Positions 5,648 to 6,997 of a stretch of DNA of 6,997 bases are shown here, in pieces (the stretch's first letter is position 1; each line of letters starts with the position of its first letter). Below the pieces are notes generated by a model. That model did no database searches. It was not told the origin of the DNA and saw nothing but the letters and a program-made list of their open reading frames with translations. The position numbers and the translations under genes are program-made. The stretch is from the NCBI GenBank assembly GCA_910584115.1, contig CAJTYN010000160.1, positions 1-6,997 of the forward strand, written 5' to 3'. Source of the stretch: an uncultured Lachnospiraceae bacterium. Its GTDB lineage: Bacteria > Bacillota > Clostridia > Lachnospirales > Lachnospiraceae.

Positions 5648-6997
5648 TTAGGCTTCTTTGCTCATGCGTTTCTTTGTGACCAGCAGAACTGCCGCGCCAA
5701 TCACCAGAGCTGCACCAACGATATAGAAGATCGTAGTACCGATACCACCGGTTGAAGGAAGGAGTGAACCCTGTTTGTTTTCAATCTTAACAGCCGCTAC
5801 ATCCAGCTCACTAAGGTTCTTTGTAACTGTTTTAGTTTCTCCGCCTGTAACACTTTCACTTACAAGGTTGCCATCTTTATCATAGTGTCTCTCACCGGAT
5901 GTCTCAATGATGGTCGTGCTAAGTTTCTGAGCTGGAAGTTCTTTTGTTTCTGTCAACTTGTTATATCCGTCAGGAGCTTTTGTTTCAGTTACTGTAAGCT
6001 TTACATCCTCAGCAAGACCAACAATGTATAACTTACCCTGACTATCTGTAACCAATGTTGTACTTGCTGTAGTGCTGTTCTTATCATAAGAAACTACTTT
6101 ATAAACACCCGTTTCCCCAGTTACTGCTTCTACAGTAAGACCAGCAATGGTAAATTCAGCACCTGCAAGAGGCTGGCCATTTTCATCTACTTTATTAATC
6201 GCTGCTGCGTAAGTTCTGATTACCTTGTTATCTTCCCATCTCTCATTCCATGGATCTCCACCGTCTGGAGTACCGCTACCGTTATCAACAAATGGTCTGA
6301 TAGAAACTATATTCTTGTCATCAGCGTTGATATTGGTTGTTGATGTGAGTTGTGCTTCGTAATACACTACGATCTTAGCACCTTGAGCATATTTGTTAGT
6401 GTATACAACTGAGCCATCATCGTTTGTAGTTTTTGTTGCCCACTCAACCATAATCTGTTTCTCATTTTTACAGATTGGAGTTGTTTTATCGGTATCTGTA
6501 GAATCGTAGCACTGAGCATTATGGACATGATCCTTAAACTGTGGAACTTGACCATCTACTGTATATTCTTCATCGCCAATTGTAATCTTAGTCACTGTGG
6601 CATCACTCAAAAATTCTGGCAGAGTATCTTCGATCAGGTAATTGATAACCTGCTTGGAAGCGTCCCCTTCACCCATGTAGTTAGTAGTATCGAATGTTGC
6701 TGTATATTTTACAGTATCACCAATGGAATAACTTTCGTGCTCAACCTTTTTCGTAGCACTTGGTTCATTTACGTTCTTGTCATAAATGCTGGCATTTGGC
6801 TGTGTAGATGTAACAGTGATCGCTGATTTGGCTGTTGAACCTGTTGTATTTGTAGTGATAACTACATAATAACCATAAGGAAGTCCTGTAAACTCAAGTT
6901 TACTGCCGTCGCTTACTGCTTGGTTTATTGGGGTCACACCCTCTTCTTTAGTCCAAGCTTCGAGTGCAGCTTTTAACTCCTCTGACATTTCTTCTGT
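5648..6997 (-). CDS. LPSTG-anchored major pilin (SpaA/isopeptide type), 5' end outside window
   Basis: The reading frame is open to the right edge (three more codons precede the first ATG at 6988), so signal peptide and N-terminus are missing. Numbering from that ATG: residues 31-65 end an N-terminal domain with GLPYGYYVVI. IYDKN (68-72) sits where the pilin motif YPKN is expected, making K71 the likely cross-linking lysine. Residues 78-260 resemble the fimbrial isopeptide D2 domain and contain an unusual HVHNAQC...PIC insertion (154-173). Residues 261-405 are a SpaA-type domain with K266, the E-box VTETKAPDGY (E335) and N404 for an internal isopeptide bond. LPSTG (410-414), a hydrophobic helix and KKRMSKEA close the protein. 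It is the expected backbone substrate of the class C sortase downstream. The gene is much more AT-rich than the rest of the locus. Confidence 0.93.
   Translation of the reverse strand, partial: TEEMSEELKAALEAWTKEEGVTPINQAVSDGSKLEFTGLPYGYYVVITTNTTGSTAKSAITVTSTQPNASIYDKNVNEPSATKKVEHESYSIGDTVKYTATFDTTNYMGEGDASKQVINYLIEDTLPEFLSDATVTKITIGDEEYTVDGQVPQFKDHVHNAQCYDSTDTDKTTPICKNEKQIMVEWATKTTNDDGSVVYTNKYAQGAKIVVYYEAQLTSTTNINADDKNIVSIRPFVDNGSGTPDGGDPWNERWEDNKVIRTYAAAINKVDENGQPLAGAEFTIAGLTVEAVTGETGVYKVVSYDKNSTTASTTLVTDSQGKLYIVGLAEDVKLTVTETKAPDGYNKLTETKELPAQKLSTTIIETSGERHYDKDGNLVSESVTGGETKTVTKNLSELDVAAVKIENKQGSLLPSTGGIGTTIFYIVGAALVIGAAVLLVTKKRMSKEA

Noticed and set aside
1..6997. CRISPR array, tRNA, rRNA, insertion sequence or att site
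   Set aside because: No spaced repeats of suitable length, no cloverleaf, no transposase or integrase fragment and no terminal inverted repeats were seen.

Overview
The window is a stretch of a Gram-positive, Clostridia-type genome, most likely Lachnospiraceae or a near relative. This rests on strong GGAGG-type ribosome binding sites, LPxTG and QTGD wall-sorting signals, and SipW/TasA-type secretion substrates; the genus cannot be read from the sequence. All genes lie on the minus strand and together form a cell-surface fibre and adhesin locus. Transcription runs from the right edge of the window to the left.

Right part (5648-6997): a partial gene for a large pilin. It has a fimbrial isopeptide-type domain, a SpaA-type (CnaB-like) domain and a C-terminal LPSTG sorting signal; its N-terminus lies beyond the window. 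Next comes a 306-base intergenic region (5342-5647) without a convincing gene. It is unusually structured: a GC-rich hairpin without a U-tract, a second inverted repeat, and three GGAT-N4-ATCC units at an exact 15-base period.

Left part (1-5341): seven tightly packed genes with gaps of 4 to 15 bases or overlaps of 4 and 8 bases, probably one operon. In order of transcription they are: a class C (pilus-type) sortase; a secreted CnaB-like pilin without a sorting signal; two TasA-like proteins with SipW-type signal peptides; a secreted protein with a variant QTGD sorting signal; a MucBP-like protein with a Thr/Pro repeat stalk and a membrane anchor; and the first 37 codons of what looks like a SipW-type signal peptidase I.

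Inferred job: the sortase joins and anchors the LPSTG pilin and possibly the QTGD protein. The SipW-like peptidase matures the two TasA-like proteins. The MucBP-like protein may contact glycans or act as a membrane tether. The locus therefore combines two surface-fibre routes usually described separately: covalent sortase pili and SipW-processed TasA-like fibres. The pilin gene, the intergenic region and the first 100 codons of the sortase gene are clearly more AT-rich than the rest, which suggests a mosaic locus with an exchanged pilin module.
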